Assembly (NCBI GenBank): GCA_019421015.1
Contig: JAHZGC010000012.1
Coordinates: 18,470 to 82,469 of the forward strand
From: Coriobacteriaceae bacterium
GTDB taxonomy: Bacteria > Actinomycetota > Coriobacteriia > Coriobacteriales > UMGS124
Length of the DNA: 64,000 bases
Direction of reading: 5' to 3'
The position numbers were made by a program, and so were the translations under genes. Under the pieces are notes generated by a model. The model worked only from the letters and a program-made list of their open reading frames with translations. It was not told where the DNA came from and searched no databases. Within the stretch, counting starts at the first letter, position 1; the number at the start of each line of letters is the position of its first letter. Below, one piece after another: positions 29,257 through 38,645 of this stretch.

Positions 29257-31734
29257 ATGTGTCCCAAACATCCCACCCACTCCCCCATCCCAGAGCTTTT
29301 GGCCCCTGCCGGGACCATGGACGCGTTCAAGGCCGCCCTTGCCGCCGGGGCCGACGCCGTCTACTGCGGCCTGGGGCAGCTCAACGCGAGGCGCAACGCC
29401 GAAAACCTGACGATCGAGACCTTCTCCGAGGCCTGCCGCATGGCGCACCTCGCCGGCTCGCGCGTCTACGTGACCCTCAACGTGCTCATCCGCGAAGACG
29501 AGCTGGCAGCCGCCCTCAAGCTGGTCCACGACTGCGCCGCGGCCGGGGCCGACGGGTTCATCTTTCAGGACTGGGGGCTCGTGCGGCTGGTGAGGGAGCT
29601 TTGGCCCGACCTTGAGCTCCACCTCTCCACCCAAGCCAACGTCCACGACCCCCACGGCGTCCGCTTCGCGGTGCGCCACGGCCTCTCGCGGGTCACCCTG
29701 TCGCGCGAGCTCTCCCTCTCCGAGATCGAGGCCTGCTCCCACGAGGGGGCCGAGCTCGAGGTCTTCGGCCACGGGGCGCTTTGCGTCTGCTATTCGGGGG
29801 AATGCCTCCTGAGCAGCATGCAGCGCGGCCGCTCCGCCAACCGCGGCCTTTGCCGGCAGCCCTGCCGGCTCCCCTACCGCCTGCTCGATGAGAAAGGCGC
29901 GCAGGTCGCCAGGGTCAACGGCACCCGCCTGCTCTCCCCACGCGACAACTGCACCATCGACGACATCGCCGCACTGGCCCGGGCGGGCTGCGGCGCCCTC
30001 AAGATCGAGGGGCGCATGAAGGCCCCCGACTACGTGGGCACCGTCGTGGCCTCCTACCGGCGCGCCATCGACGACCTCGGCCACGGCCAGGACCCCGCGG
30101 CAGACGCCCCCGTCATGAGGGCTTTGGCGCGCGCCTTCAACAGGGACTTCACCGACGCTTATCTGCACGGGCGCTCCGACAACGCGATGATGTCGTTCGA
30201 GCGCGGCAACAACCGCGGCCAGCTCGCGGGCCGCGTGTCCCGCATCGACCGGCATCTGAGCGTCCTTGGGCTCACCGAACCCGTTGGCCAGGGAGACCTG
30301 CTCGAAATCCGCAACCCGGACCGCTTCGAGGACTACGTGACCGTGCCTGCGCCACAGGCCTGCGAGGCGGGACACGAGCTTGCCGTTCGGCTCCCGCGCC
30401 CGATGGGGGTGGGATGTCCCGTGCGCGTGATCCGCAGCGAGGGGGGAATGGCCCGTGCGCGGGAATACGCAGCCAGGCCGTGGCCCCGCAAACGCGCCGT
30501 CAAAGTCCGGGTCGTCGCGCGTATAGGACGGCCGTTTCGTGTAGAGCTGCAGACCCTGCCGGGAGACGGCCACCCAGCCTTGGGAGGCACGCCCGTGACC
30601 GGAAGCGCCGAGGGCTTCACGGTGGAGCGGGCAAGGACCCGTCCCGTGCATGCCGACGAGCTCGTGGAGCACGTGGGCAGGCTCGGGACAAGCCCCTTCG
30701 AGGCCGTCTTGTGGGAGGTGGAGCTCGACGAGGGGGCCGGCATGGGCTTCTCCGCCGTGCATGCGGTGCGGGCGCAGGCCGTCGCCGCTCTCGAGGAGGC
30801 CCTTGCGGCCCCCTGGCAAAAGCGCGCCGAGACGCTGCTCGACGCCCCCTGCAGCGTTCCCTCCCGTCCCCCGGCCCCAATCCGCCCAAAAACCGCCGAG
30901 CCCCTGGTCTGTGCCTTGGTCACGAACCCTGCTGCAGCTCACGGCGCCCTGGAGGCGGGCGCATCGGTCGTGTACGCGCCGGTGGAGGACTTGATCCTTG
31001 GGCCCGGTTCGAGCGGCCGCCCCTGGGACGGTGCGGGAAGTTTTCGCTGGCCCGAGGGGGTCGTGCCGGTTCTAGGGGAGATAAGCCGCTCTCGCGAACA
31101 GGGACTTTTCTCGCAGGTCCTTCGAGACGGCGCACCGGTCGTCTGCGGCACGGTAGGATGGCTCGACGCGGCGGTCGAGCAGGGCGCGCTCCCCTGGCTT
31201 TGGCACACCCTGCCGGTCCACAACCACGCCGCCGCCCAAGAGCTCGAGGAGGCGGGGGCGCACGGCATGTGGCTCTCGCCCGAACTGGAGCTGCTCGAGA
31301 TCGAGACGCTCGCCAAGGGGACCGCCCTTGAGCTCGGCATCGTGGTGTCGGGCCATATACGCACCATGACCACCGAGCACTGTCTGCTCCAGTCGTTGGG
31401 AGCCTGCAACGAGACATGCGGCACCTGCGCCCGCCGCCGCGGCCGCTACACGCTGCGCGACGAGTTCGACCGTCCCTCGCTCGTGACCAGCGACGCCTTG
31501 GGCCGCTCGCGCCTCTGGTGGCCGAGCCCGCTGGACCTCACCCCGCAGATTCCCGAACTCGGCCGCATCGGGGTGACGAGATTCATGGTCGACGCCCAGC
31601 TCATGGACGTCGAGCAGACCGCCCGCGCCGTTCGACGCGCCGTGAGGGCCCTGGAGGACGGCCGTTCGGGGAGGGTCCCTGCCGCCCGCGAGCCCGGGGC
31701 GACCTCGGGCCACCTTTTTGAACGCATCGGGTAA
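29257..31734 (+). CDS. peptidase U32 family protein, RlhA/YhbU-like
   Basis: An 825-residue U32 family protein with the N-terminal ELLAPAGTMDAFKAAL, STQANVHD and the U32 signature EVFGHGALCVCYSGEC followed by SANRGLCRQPCRLPY. Several members (RlhA, TrhP) are not proteases but hydroxylate 23S rRNA or tRNA, so an RNA-modification role is at least as likely as collagenase activity. Length matches the long RlhA-like type with a C-terminal extension. A second cysteine cluster (LGACNETCGTCARRR) lies near residue 720. Start 29257 follows GCGGAG. It diverges from tgt and ends at a pair of palindromic elements. Confidence 0.87.
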   Translation: MCPKHPTHSPIPELLAPAGTMDAFKAALAAGADAVYCGLGQLNARRNAENLTIETFSEACRMAHLAGSRVYVTLNVLIREDELAAALKLVHDCAAAGADGFIFQDWGLVRLVRELWPDLELHLSTQANVHDPHGVRFAVRHGLSRVTLSRELSLSEIEACSHEGAELEVFGHGALCVCYSGECLLSSMQRGRSANRGLCRQPCRLPYRLLDEKGAQVARVNGTRLLSPRDNCTIDDIAALARAGCGALKIEGRMKAPDYVGTVVASYRRAIDDLGHGQDPAADAPVMRALARAFNRDFTDAYLHGRSDNAMMSFERGNNRGQLAGRVSRIDRHLSVLGLTEPVGQGDLLEIRNPDRFEDYVTVPAPQACEAGHELAVRLPRPMGVGCPVRVIRSEGGMARAREYAARPWPRKRAVKVRVVARIGRPFRVELQTLPGDGHPALGGTPVTGSAEGFTVERARTRPVHADELVEHVGRLGTSPFEAVLWEVELDEGAGMGFSAVHAVRAQAVAALEEALAAPWQKRAETLLDAPCSVPSRPPAPIRPKTAEPLVCALVTNPAAAHGALEAGASVVYAPVEDLILGPGSSGRPWDGAGSFRWPEGVVPVLGEISRSREQGLFSQVLRDGAPVVCGTVGWLDAAVEQGALPWLWHTLPVHNHAAAQELEEAGAHGMWLSPELELLEIETLAKGTALELGIVVSGHIRTMTTEHCLLQSLGACNETCGTCARRRGRYTLRDEFDRPSLVTSDALGRSRLWWPSPLDLTPQIPELGRIGVTRFMVDAQLMDVEQTARAVRRAVRALEDGRSGRVPAAREPGATSGHLFERIG

Positions 31735-31784
31735 GGCGGCAGCGCATTCGGTACCTACGGCGCCCCGGCTAGGTACGGTCTTTC

Positions 31785-31888
31785 TAGAGCATCTTGAATA
31801 ATTCCGTGCACCGCGTTCTGCTCGGGCTTATGTGCTCCAGCACACCGCGCCCTCGCACGCCTTGTGCACGAAATTATTCATTCTGCTA
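31785..31888. repeat. palindromic element, copy C (104 bp)
   Basis: Begins TAGAGCATCTTG and ends TTCATTCTGCTA. The tip is GTGC/GCAC, as in the other copies. The central stem is less perfect (CTCGGGC against GCCCTCG). It lies 50 bp past the U32 stop and abuts copy B with no gap. Confidence 0.8.
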
Positions 31889-31995
31889 TAGGGCAATTTG
31901 AATAAAGTCCTGCACCGCGTTGCGCCGGGGCTTATGTGCCGTAAGCACACCGCGCCCCGGCGCGCCTTGTGCAGGAACTTTCTCAAAATGCCCTA
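31889..31995. repeat. 107-bp palindromic element, copy B
   Basis: Begins TAGGGCAATTTG and ends CAAAATGCCCTA, with the perfect stem GCGCCGGGGC/GCCCCGGCGC. The last three bases are the stop codon of the S10 peptidase on the minus strand. Same orientation as copy A. Confidence 0.85.
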
Positions 31996-33477
31996 GGCCT
32001 TGTAGAACTCCTCCACATCGACGGCCATCTTGTCGAAGGCCTCAGGGTTCACGTAGATCATGTGGCCCGCATCATAGAGCTTCCATGACAGGTTCCGCTT
32101 GGTCTTCTCGCCCAAGAACATGCGCGCCATGTCCTCGATCGGACCCAAGAAGGGGGTGGCGAGGTCGTAGCGGCCTCCCAGCACCAGGACCTTGAGATAG
32201 GGGTTGTGGCGCATGGTCTCGGCCAGGTCGTAGGCCACGTTGGGCGTCTTGGCCTTCCAAGCGGCCCCGGAGCTCGTGTGCGTGTGGTTCCAGGAAAGGC
32301 CCACGGTCTCCCAAGAGCTCATGATGTAGGGCAGGTTGCTGTGGTAGCCGATCTCGTTGGAGACGATCTGGTGGAACGCGGCGGACCAGGCGGCTGTGGT
32401 CGCCGAGTCGCTCGGGTCCTCCTCGGGCTGGCCCTCGGCGCTCGTCTGGAGGAAGTTACCCCCCTCAAAGGTGAACCGGCCGTCGAGGCGCCCGCAGACG
32501 AGCCCCTCGTCGCGCAGCAGCTCCTGGCGGAAATCGGTCAACTCGACCCGCAGGTGCTTGCGGGCGATGTAGGCGGCATCCAAGCCCATGTACGACGCCA
32601 TAACCTCGGCCAGCGACGCCTCGCGGTCGGCGGCCAGACGGTCGCCAAGCAGAAGCGCCGGGGCGAGCTCGGTCTCGGCAAAGTCGGCGGCGGCACCGAA
32701 CAGCTCGTCGGGCGTCTTGCCCTCGGCGGCGGGGCAGCGGCCGAAGTACTGGGCGATAGAGGCGCAGGTCGGGAAGAGCTGAACGTAGTTGGCGTCGTTG
32801 CCGGGAATGGTGGCCACCCAGTCGAAGATGGCCGAGAGCATCACGACACCGTTCAAACCGATGCCCCGGCGCTCAAGCTCGCGGGACAGCACGGCGTTGC
32901 GCGTGGTGCCGTAGGACTCACCGAAGAGGTACAGCGGGGCGTTCCAGCGACCGCTTTGTTCAAGCCACGCGGCTATGCAGCGGGCAAAGCAGTCGGCGTC
33001 CTTGTCGACACCGTAGGCGCGCTCGGGCTCGACGCCCTCGGCCAAACGGGACCAGCCGGTCCCCAGAGCGTCGATGAACACGAGGTCGGAAACCTGGAGC
33101 AGCGTGTTTGGGTTGTCCTCGATGGCATAGGGGGCGGGCCCGATGCGACGGTCGCCGTTGGGCAGCACGCGGCGAGGACCGAGGCCGCCTACGTTGATCA
33201 GCACGCTCGCGCTGCCGGGACCGCCGTTGAAGCAGAAGGTCACCGGGCGGTTCGGCTCGGGATCTCGGGCGATATAGGAGATCGAGAACATGGAGCCGAT
33301 GGGCTCGCCGTCGTCCTCACGGATCTCGATGTGGGCGGCCGTGGCCGTATAGGCGATGCGGGAACCCGAGCACTCCCACACCAGCTCCGCCGAGGTCGCC
33401 TGAGGGAACTGCTTGAACGTGCGCACCGGCTTGCCGGCGACCGGTGCCCCCTGGGCGGCGTTGGTTTCCTCTGCCAT
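31993..33477 (-). CDS. S10-family serine carboxypeptidase-like protein
   Basis: A 494-residue alpha/beta-hydrolase of the peptidase S10 family. The catalytic Ser lies in YLFGESYGTTR, Asp in LGGRYDLATP and His in YDAGHMIYVN; the oxyanion region is FCFNGGPGSAS. No signal peptide is seen after the ATG at 33477, which follows AAGGAGG, so it should be cytosolic, unlike vacuolar eukaryotic relatives. Carboxypeptidase activity on intracellular peptides is the likely role. Its stop is inside palindromic copy B. Confidence 0.9.
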   Translation of the reverse strand: MAEETNAAQGAPVAGKPVRTFKQFPQATSAELVWECSGSRIAYTATAAHIEIREDDGEPIGSMFSISYIARDPEPNRPVTFCFNGGPGSASVLINVGGLGPRRVLPNGDRRIGPAPYAIEDNPNTLLQVSDLVFIDALGTGWSRLAEGVEPERAYGVDKDADCFARCIAAWLEQSGRWNAPLYLFGESYGTTRNAVLSRELERRGIGLNGVVMLSAIFDWVATIPGNDANYVQLFPTCASIAQYFGRCPAAEGKTPDELFGAAADFAETELAPALLLGDRLAADREASLAEVMASYMGLDAAYIARKHLRVELTDFRQELLRDEGLVCGRLDGRFTFEGGNFLQTSAEGQPEEDPSDSATTAAWSAAFHQIVSNEIGYHSNLPYIMSSWETVGLSWNHTHTSSGAAWKAKTPNVAYDLAETMRHNPYLKVLVLGGRYDLATPFLGPIEDMARMFLGEKTKRNLSWKLYDAGHMIYVNPEAFDKMAVDVEEFYKA

Positions 33478-33559
33478 AAAAACCTCCTTGCTCCTGGACG
33501 CCCGAGGGCGCCCCGTCAACGGTTGGCACTTGTAGGTTATATCATCTAATGCGTTGGCC

Positions 33560-34225
33560 TCAGATGCCAGTAGATGCAAAATGGCGCCCCCGCACTTGGT
33601 AACACTTTACCGCCTGGCTCAAATACTCGTAGTGGCGGGGGACATGGGCGTCGCTTGCGATATACGAATACATGTTGTCGGCAAACATGCGTCGCGCCGG
33701 TTTCTTTTCTCGGCCGAATCGTCCGCCTTTGACAAAATCGGCCGAAGCTTGGAGCTTGCAGCCGAGCTCAATCAGACGTTTGCCCGCGTCGATATTCTTT
33801 TGAATATACTTATAGCGTTCGGGATGGGCCACGATGACCTGATAACCTCGGCCCTGGAGGTCGTAGATAATCCGCTCGTACTCTTTGAAATCCGCCTGCC
33901 CGGCATGGGTTGAAAGCTCGAGCAAGAACTCGTCGCTTCCATCGAAGTGCAAACGGTCGGCCCACTCGTCGACGCCCAGCTCCTTGAGTTTCTCAACGTT
34001 CACCTCAAAGCCCATCTGCAGCGGAAAATCGCCCGCATGGCGTTTGAGCTCCTCGAACGCCTCCCACATGCCTTCGTAATCAAAGTAGGGATTGCGGCAA
34101 TGGGGGGTGCACACGATGCTCGTCACACCGTTTGCCTTGGCGGCCTCCAGCATGGCCAAGCTCTCGTTAAGATCCCGCGCGCCGTCGTCGACCCCGGGAA
34201 GGATGTGACAGTGTATGTCGCGCAC
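33560..34225 (-). CDS. CpsB/YwqE-type PHP-domain phosphatase
   Basis: A 221-residue PHP-fold metallophosphatase similar to the manganese-dependent tyrosine phosphatases CpsB/YwqE. Motifs are DIHCHILPGVDDG, CTPHCRNPYF, IVAHPERY and ASDAHVPRH. The GTG start at 34225 follows AAGGAAG and begins directly at the first motif; an ATG 15 codons upstream has no ribosome site. In other bacteria it works beside a BY-kinase and capsule genes; none are visible here, so the partner is unknown. Confidence 0.87.
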   Translation of the reverse strand: MRDIHCHILPGVDDGARDLNESLAMLEAAKANGVTSIVCTPHCRNPYFDYEGMWEAFEELKRHAGDFPLQMGFEVNVEKLKELGVDEWADRLHFDGSDEFLLELSTHAGQADFKEYERIIYDLQGRGYQVIVAHPERYKYIQKNIDAGKRLIELGCKLQASADFVKGGRFGREKKPARRMFADNMYSYIASDAHVPRHYEYLSQAVKCYQVRGRHFASTGI

Positions 34226-34315
34226 AGCAATTTCACTTCCTTTGCAGTGAGCAGTGCACCCAATCGTCATGGCGCAGGTGCCGTCCAGACGTCAACGGTC
34301 CTTTCGCGACCGGCG

Positions 34316-35797
34316 TCAGCGGTGATAGTAGCCCCGTCGCTCGAACTTGGGCTCGCAGCACACGTTGATGCCGAGGGTTCGGTACAGCTTCTCGTCGGCC
34401 GTAGAGACGATCACCGAGAAGTAGGCGTCGCAGCCCCGCAGGTCCTTGGCCGCCTCGATCACCTTGGCCGCCAAGGGGTTGGTGGCCGAGCTGATGGAGA
34501 GGGCTATGAGCATCTCGTTCGAGTGGAGGCGCGGGTTCTTGCTGCGCAGGTAGTCGGTCTTGAGATGGCATATGGGCTCTATGGCCTCATCGGAAATCAC
34601 GTATTCCGCGTCGTCGACGCCGGCCATGCGCTTAAGGGCGTTGATGAGCAGCGAGGACGCCGCCCCGAGCAGGTCGGACGTGCGGCCCGTCACGACGCTC
34701 CCGTCGGGCAGCACCATGGCGCCCGCCGGGGCCCCGGTCTGTGCCTCCTTGGCCAACGCGGCTTGGCGGGCCGGGGAATAGTCGGCGGTGACGCCGGCCT
34801 GCTTCATCAGCAGCTCGAGGGTCTCGACCTCCTCCTCCCCGACCCCGGTGCGCCGCAGCGCCTCGGAGGTCTGGAAGTAGCGCCGGACCACTTCGGAGCG
34901 GGCGGCCTCCCGAACGGCCTCGTCGTCGGATATGGCGAACCCCGCCATGTTGACGCCCATGTCGGTAGGCGACTGATAGGGGCTCTCACCGAGGATGCGC
35001 TCCATCATGGCCTTGAGCACCGGGAAGATCTCGACGTCGCGGTTGTAGTTTACCGTGGCCTCGCCGTAGGCCTCGAGGTGGAAGGGGTCTATGATGTTCG
35101 CGTCGCTCAGGTCGACGGTGGCTGCCTCGTAAGCGATGTTCACCGGGTGCTTGAGCGGCAGGTTCCAAACGGGGAACGTCTCGTACTTGGCATAGCCGGC
35201 TGCCACGCCGCGCTTGTGCTCGTGGTAGAGTTGGGAGAGACAGGTTGCCATCTTGCCGCTGCCGGGACCCGGGGCGGTGACCACGACCAGGGGCCGCGAG
35301 GTCTCGATGAAGTCGTTCTTGCCGTACCCCTCGTCGCAGACGATCCGATCGACGTCGTAGGGGTAGCCGGGGATGGGGTAATGGCGGTAGCACGTCACAC
35401 CCAGCCCCTCGAGCCTGCGGCGGAACGCGTCTGCTCCCGGCTGACCGGCATACTGCGTGACGACGACGCTGCCCACCAGAAAGCCCAGACCCTTGAAGGC
35501 GTCCATGAGGCGCAGGAGCTCCTCGTCGTAGGTAATGCCCAGGTCGCCCCGGCGCTTTGACTTCTCGATGTCGTTTGCATTGATCGCAATCACGATCTCG
35601 ACGTCGTCGACCATGCTTTGGAGCATGCGAATCTTGGTGTCGGGCTCAAAGCCCGGCAAGACGCGCGCCGCGTGGTAGTCATCGAAGAGCTTGCCGCCGA
35701 ACTCGAGATAGAGCTTGCCGCCGAACTGCCCGATACGGTCGCGAATCCGCTCCGCCTGCAGCTCGATGTATTTGTTGTTGTCGAATCCCATGCGCAT
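34316..35797 (-). CDS. DUF1846 family protein
   Basis: A 493-residue conserved cytosolic protein of the DUF1846 family. Visible features are GFDNNKYIELQAERIRDRI at the N-terminus, GYGKNDFIETSRPLVVVTAP leading into a P-loop-like GPGSGKMATCLSQLYHE, and a C-terminal region with LLINALKRMAGVDD. Biochemical function is not established for the family; ATP or GTP binding is suggested by the loop. Start 35797 follows AAGGAGGG. It diverges from the polY gene. Confidence 0.88.
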   Translation of the reverse strand: MRMGFDNNKYIELQAERIRDRIGQFGGKLYLEFGGKLFDDYHAARVLPGFEPDTKIRMLQSMVDDVEIVIAINANDIEKSKRRGDLGITYDEELLRLMDAFKGLGFLVGSVVVTQYAGQPGADAFRRRLEGLGVTCYRHYPIPGYPYDVDRIVCDEGYGKNDFIETSRPLVVVTAPGPGSGKMATCLSQLYHEHKRGVAAGYAKYETFPVWNLPLKHPVNIAYEAATVDLSDANIIDPFHLEAYGEATVNYNRDVEIFPVLKAMMERILGESPYQSPTDMGVNMAGFAISDDEAVREAARSEVVRRYFQTSEALRRTGVGEEEVETLELLMKQAGVTADYSPARQAALAKEAQTGAPAGAMVLPDGSVVTGRTSDLLGAASSLLINALKRMAGVDDAEYVISDEAIEPICHLKTDYLRSKNPRLHSNEMLIALSISSATNPLAAKVIEAAKDLRGCDAYFSVIVSTADEKLYRTLGINVCCEPKFERRGYYHR

Positions 35798-35910
35798 GGT
35801 GCGGCACGCCCTCCTTCTAGATGGTATCGCCCCAGTGTACGCGACAACGGGTTGCGCCGCACGCCTTATCGGCAGAATGCGCGAGATGGATGCAACCGGC
35901 TGAGCCTAGA

Positions 35911-35926
35911 GCGAAAATATGTTCGC
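35911..35926. promoter_or_regulatory. LexA-like SOS box upstream of polY
   Basis: GCGAAAATATGTTCGC, an inverted repeat that matches the Gram-positive LexA consensus CGAAC-N4-GTTCG with one mismatch. A -10-like TATACT follows at 35962-35967, and a weaker second half-match (CGAACAGTTGTAC) lies at 35974-35986. The start is 100 bp downstream. Confidence 0.6.
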
Positions 35927-36027
35927 TTTGCGAGATTCGACCGAAACCAAAACTTATGTTCTATACTGCAAAACGAACAGTTGTACCCGAAACACCAGTA
36001 CTGCCGCCGGAGACACGCGGAGGAACC

Positions 36028-37335
36028 ATGGAGACGTCTCAAAAGACCTACCTGTGCATCGACCTCAAGACGTTCTATGCCTCGGTCGAATGCATCGACC
36101 GGGGGCTCGACCCCTACACGACCAACCTCGTGGTCGCCGACGAACAGCGGGGAAACAGCACCATCTGCCTCGCCGTGTCGCCGGCCATGAAGGCCCTCGG
36201 CGTGCGCAACCGCTGCCGCCTGTTCGAAATCCCCCCGGGCATCGACTACCTGGTGGCCTGTCCCCGCATGCGGCGCTACATGGAGGTTTCGGCCGACATC
36301 TATGGCATCTACCGGCGCTCCGTGGCGGCCGAGGACATGCACGTCTACTCCATCGACGAGTGCTTCATCGACGCCACGAGCTATCTCCCCTTCTACGGCG
36401 TCGATGCCCGGGGGTTCGCCTCGATGCTCATGGAGAGCGTGCGGCGCGAGACCGGGATCTGCGCCACGGCGGGTATCGGGACCAACCTCTTCCTGGCCAA
36501 GCTAGCCCTCGACATCACGGCCAAACACGTCGATGACCACATAGGTTACTTGGACGAGGAGGAGTTCAGGCGCACCGTATGGCACCACCGCCCCATCACC
36601 GACGTCTGGAACATAGGCCCCGGCATAGCGCGCCGCCTCGAGAAGTACGGCGTGCACGACCTGTTTGGCATCTGCTGGCTCGACGAGCAGGTGCTCTATC
36701 GAGAGTTCGGGGCAAATGCCGCCCTGCTCATCGACCACGCCCGCGGCGTCGAACCCTGTACCATCCAAGAGATCCACGACTTCGTGCCGCAATCCTCCTC
36801 GATAGCCAACGGCCAGATCTTGGCCGAGGGGTACGATCGCCGAGACGCCCACCGCGTCCTGCGCGAAATGGTCGAGGAGTCGGTATTCGACCTCGTGGAT
36901 CGTAGGCTCGTGACGGGGCACATCAGCCTTTCGGTGGGTTATCAGAAGTCCGACGGCCCCCATGGCGGCGCGTTGAGGGCGGCCTATGCCAGGCGTCCTT
37001 GGGAGCTGCGTACCGGCGGTTCGCGCAAACTCCCCTACCTCACCTCGTCGTTTCGCAAGATAGCCGACCACTTCGACAACCTCTACGAGGAGACAACCCT
37101 GAGCGGCACCCCCGTCAAGCGCATACAGATCGGCCTTGGAGGACTGGAACCCGAGCTTAAAGCCACGCCGGATCTATTCGAGGCCGAGCGCGACGAACGG
37201 GAGCGCCGAACCCAACGCGCCGTCCTCGCAATCAACAAGAGGTTCGGGAAGAACTGTCTGCTACGTGGCTCGAGCCTGCTGCCGCACTCGACGGTCAGGG
37301 AACGCAACGGACTCATAGGGGGCCACCGTGCATAG
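36028..37335 (+). CDS. Y-family DNA polymerase (UmuC/UvrX-like)
   Basis: A 435-residue translesion polymerase. The palm motifs are CIDLKTFYASVEC and VYSIDECFID (catalytic Asp-Glu pair). The helix-hairpin-helix VWNIGPGIARRLEKYGV and a C-terminal little-finger region follow. Start 36028 follows GGAGG. It overlaps a YolD-like gene, the arrangement seen in Bacillus yqjW-yqjX and uvrX loci, and has a LexA-like box upstream, so damage-inducible expression is likely. Confidence 0.92.
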   Translation: METSQKTYLCIDLKTFYASVECIDRGLDPYTTNLVVADEQRGNSTICLAVSPAMKALGVRNRCRLFEIPPGIDYLVACPRMRRYMEVSADIYGIYRRSVAAEDMHVYSIDECFIDATSYLPFYGVDARGFASMLMESVRRETGICATAGIGTNLFLAKLALDITAKHVDDHIGYLDEEEFRRTVWHHRPITDVWNIGPGIARRLEKYGVHDLFGICWLDEQVLYREFGANAALLIDHARGVEPCTIQEIHDFVPQSSSIANGQILAEGYDRRDAHRVLREMVEESVFDLVDRRLVTGHISLSVGYQKSDGPHGGALRAAYARRPWELRTGGSRKLPYLTSSFRKIADHFDNLYEETTLSGTPVKRIQIGLGGLEPELKATPDLFEAERDERERRTQRAVLAINKRFGKNCLLRGSSLLPHSTVRERNGLIGGHRA

Positions 37336-37720
37336 TCAAGAGAAGTCCCTGCCCCCATCCGATCCCCTCTGTCGGCCGCAACCAGCAAGCCGTGCCAGCC
37401 AGTTCATGCCCTTTGCCGCCCTCAAAGGCTACTACGAGCTCATCCGCGAACGCGAACGCGTGCCCGAGCCCCTACGCGAGCTGAGCGAAGAAGAGGCCGC
37501 CGAGCTGTCGAGGCGCATGGCGCGCGTGCAACGCGGCAGCGCCGTACACGTGCGCCACCACGACGGGGAGGCCTATGTGATGAGCGCCGGCATCGTGACC
37601 GGCATCGACGCCGCACGGCGCACGCTCTCGGTGGGGAGGACGGCCATCCCCTTCGATCGCATAGACGGCATCGCACTCGACAAAGAGGACGGCTTTTGCG
37701 ACAAAGCATGCAATCGTTGA
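37328..37720 (+). CDS. YolD-like family protein
   Basis: A 130-residue protein with the YolD signature ASQFMPFAALKGYYELIRERE and a C-terminal beta region ending VGRTAIPFDRIDGIAL. YolD proteins are proposed accessory subunits of Y-family polymerases, as UmuD' is to UmuC. The GTG start at 37328 lies inside the last codons of the polymerase gene, with GGGGG before it, so the two are translationally coupled. The family call is firm; the mechanism is not settled. Confidence 0.88.
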   Translation: MHSQEKSLPPSDPLCRPQPASRASQFMPFAALKGYYELIRERERVPEPLRELSEEEAAELSRRMARVQRGSAVHVRHHDGEAYVMSAGIVTGIDAARRTLSVGRTAIPFDRIDGIALDKEDGFCDKACNR

Positions 37721-37777
37721 GAGGAACGCGAGACGCGGCGCGTCCAGACACGCAAACCGAGGCGGCGCGCACTATCC

Positions 37778-38425
37778 CTAGGGACTATCGGGGAATGCCA
37801 TCTTGCGCGCTCGCTCCCCAGTGCGCCGGCGCATCCGGTCTTCACGGGCCTCGCTGCGTTCGAGGGCCGCCTCTGCTGCGGAGAAACGGCAACCGCAGTA
37901 GTTCTGCCGGTACATGCCGAGCTCACGCGAACGCTCGGTGGCCTTTGGATAATAGGGCCTGAAGTCCCTCCAAACCGCCGCCAACCCCGCCTGAGCGCAC
38001 GCCAGCCCGAGTTCCCTGCCGCAGGCTTCGAACAGCTGGTAGGGGGAGACCGCCAGCGTCGTGGAAAGGCATTCGAAGCCGCCCTCGACTGCCATGCGGG
38101 CCGCCTCACGCAGGCGCAGTCGGTAACAGGCGGCGCACCGAGCAGGCCGATTGGTGCCCCAGCAGGCTACCTCGCGCTCCCAGGCGCCGCGGTCGCATGC
38201 CCCTTCGAGCACGGTAAGGCCGCGGTCGCAGGCCCAGCGACTCAGGGTGTCCAGACGACGAGCGTATTCCTCTTCGGGCTGGATGTTCGGGTTCACGTAG
38301 GCTATGGTCAGGGAGAACCCCTCCTCTTGCAGCAGATGCACCGGTTCCAAAGAGCAAGGACCGCAACAGGCGTGGAGCAACATCGGGCGGCCGGACGCAA
38401 CGCCGCCGTTCGGAACCGCGCTCAT
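37778..38425 (-). CDS. queH: epoxyqueuosine reductase QueH
   Basis: A 215-residue iron-sulfur enzyme that reduces epoxyqueuosine to queuosine in tRNA, the non-cobalamin alternative to QueG. Conserved cysteine motifs are present: MLLHACCGPCSLEP, RCAACYRLR, and YRQNYCGCRFS. YVNPNIQPEEEY is also typical. Start 38425 follows AAAGGGGG. It converges on yolD with a 57-bp gap lacking an obvious terminator, and diverges from selD. With tgt it shows that the organism uses queuosine. Confidence 0.93.
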   Translation of the reverse strand: MSAVPNGGVASGRPMLLHACCGPCSLEPVHLLQEEGFSLTIAYVNPNIQPEEEYARRLDTLSRWACDRGLTVLEGACDRGAWEREVACWGTNRPARCAACYRLRLREAARMAVEGGFECLSTTLAVSPYQLFEACGRELGLACAQAGLAAVWRDFRPYYPKATERSRELGMYRQNYCGCRFSAAEAALERSEAREDRMRRRTGERARKMAFPDSP

Positions 38426-38527
38426 CAGTGCCCCCTTTGGGACAGGAAGAGACGGCACTGCATCGAGGCATTCCCCCTTTCGAGAGCCCGCGCCATACCC
38501 CAGGCCCGCATCGTAAAAGCGGGCTGC

Positions 38528-38557
38528 ACACTATCAACCGAATCGGGCCTACGTCAA
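38528..38557 (-). promoter_or_regulatory. possible queH promoter
   Basis: Minus strand TTGACG (38552-38557), 18 bases, then TAGTGT (38528-38533), about 100 bp before queH. Confidence 0.45.
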
Positions 38558-38645
38558 GTCGCCCGCGCTCACCGCAGGGTAGAATTGCCAAAGCGGTCCA
38601 CAGAATCGCAGGAACGTCGGCAACGACCAGAAAGGACCGATAACC

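Noticed and set aside
29215..30942. 575-codon minus-strand open frame
   Set aside because: Antisense to the U32 gene and without any recognisable motif.
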